Assembly: GCF_019209865.1 (NCBI RefSeq)
Contig: NZ_JAHUTT010000037.1
Coordinates: 1 to 41,067, forward strand
Direction: 5' to 3'
Source of the DNA: Shewanella sp. NIFS-20-20
GTDB lineage: Bacteria; Pseudomonadota; Gammaproteobacteria; Enterobacterales; Shewanellaceae
Length of the DNA: 41,067 nucleotides
Shown: one piece after another, positions 40,941 through 41,067 of the stretch
How positions within the stretch are numbered: position 1 is the first letter of the stretch
Layout: each line of letters starts with the position of its first letter
The notes under the pieces: generated by a model
Database searches by the model: none
The model's input: only the letters and a program-made list of their open reading frames with translations
What the model was told of the DNA's origin: nothing
Translations under genes and position numbers: made by a program

Positions 40941-41067
40941 CAGGGCGGGATCGCACTTTGTTAACAAATATGATCTAATTGTGCCAAACCCTCAGCAGCA
41001 CAGTCATTTTGAACCTTATTGAACACTTATCTGTTGTAGAAGATACTCGCTCGGACATCAACCAAAA
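40941..41067 (+). mobile_element. Left end of an ISAs1-like element inserted in the IS3 orfA
   Basis: The break in orfA coincides with CAGGGCGGGATCGCACTTTG at 40941-40960. ISAs1-family ends commonly begin CAGGG, and an ISAs1-like transposase N-terminus follows within 80 bp. The right end and target duplication lie outside the window, so the nested insertion is inferred. Confidence 0.5.
40979..41067 (+). CDS. N-terminal fragment of an ISAs1-like transposase (runs off the window)
   Basis: The frame open to the window end reads LIEHLSVVEDTRSDINQ from 41015, resembling the first conserved block of ISAs1/H-repeat transposases (LxEHxSxxxDxR). The start is unclear. A GTG at 40981 gives MPNPQQHSHFEPY and a stop in a different frame, which could mean a frameshift just before LIEHLS; otherwise a TTG at 40979 or another codon is used. 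With only 30 codons visible, neither completeness nor activity can be judged. Confidence 0.45.
   Translation, partial: MCQTLSSTVILNLIEHLSVVEDTRSDINQ

Overview
The window reads as a chromosomal segment of a Shewanella-type gammaproteobacterium. The ribosomal and RNA polymerase proteins are close to those of E. coli. The gene order at the left end (small cytochrome c5 of the ScyA type, divergent ccmABCDE, then the alpha operon) and the merged arrangement tufB-secE-nusG-rplKAJL-rpoBC-rpsLG-fusA-tufA-S10-spc-alpha fit what I know of Shewanella. This is a judgement from protein resemblance and synteny, not from a database search.

Left end (1-4360): the 3' end of an IS4-like transposase lies in what looks like the terminator of a cytochrome c5 gene. 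The cytochrome gene diverges from ccmABCDE, the System I cytochrome c maturation genes that export and hand over heme. About 700 bp of mostly empty DNA follows a strong ccmE terminator.

Centre (4320-36460, all on the minus strand): the main translation and transcription supercluster. Read in the direction of transcription, from high to low coordinates, it runs: tRNA-Thr/Tyr/Gly/Thr and tufB; secE-nusG; rplK-rplA; rplJ-rplL-rpoB-rpoC; str operon (rpsL-rpsG-fusA-tufA); S10 operon (rpsJ to rpsQ); spc operon (rplN to rpmJ with secY); alpha operon (rpsM-rpsK-rpsD-rpoA-rplQ). The blocks are separated by recognisable promoters, many with a TATAAT -10 box and a C-rich discriminator, by hairpin terminators, and by autoregulatory leaders resembling the E. 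coli S4 (alpha), L10 and L4 (S10) leaders. rpmJ (37 aa) sits between secY and rpsM. The two tuf genes are direct repeats about 16.8 kb apart. By eye I found three differences over the 1185-bp coding sequence, all within the first 54 nt, and the same downstream terminator.

Right end (36824-41067): coaA on the plus strand overlaps birA tail to tail, and birA overlaps murB. About 760 bp without a recognisable gene follows, where E. coli has the end of an rRNA operon. The window closes on the left end of an IS3-family element whose orfA is broken by an ISAs1-like element.

I found no new defence, biosynthetic or otherwise undescribed system. The features most worth a second look are the tuf conversion tract, the attenuator-like hairpins before rpoB and tufB, the palindromes upstream of coaA, and the insertion-sequence junctions at both ends.
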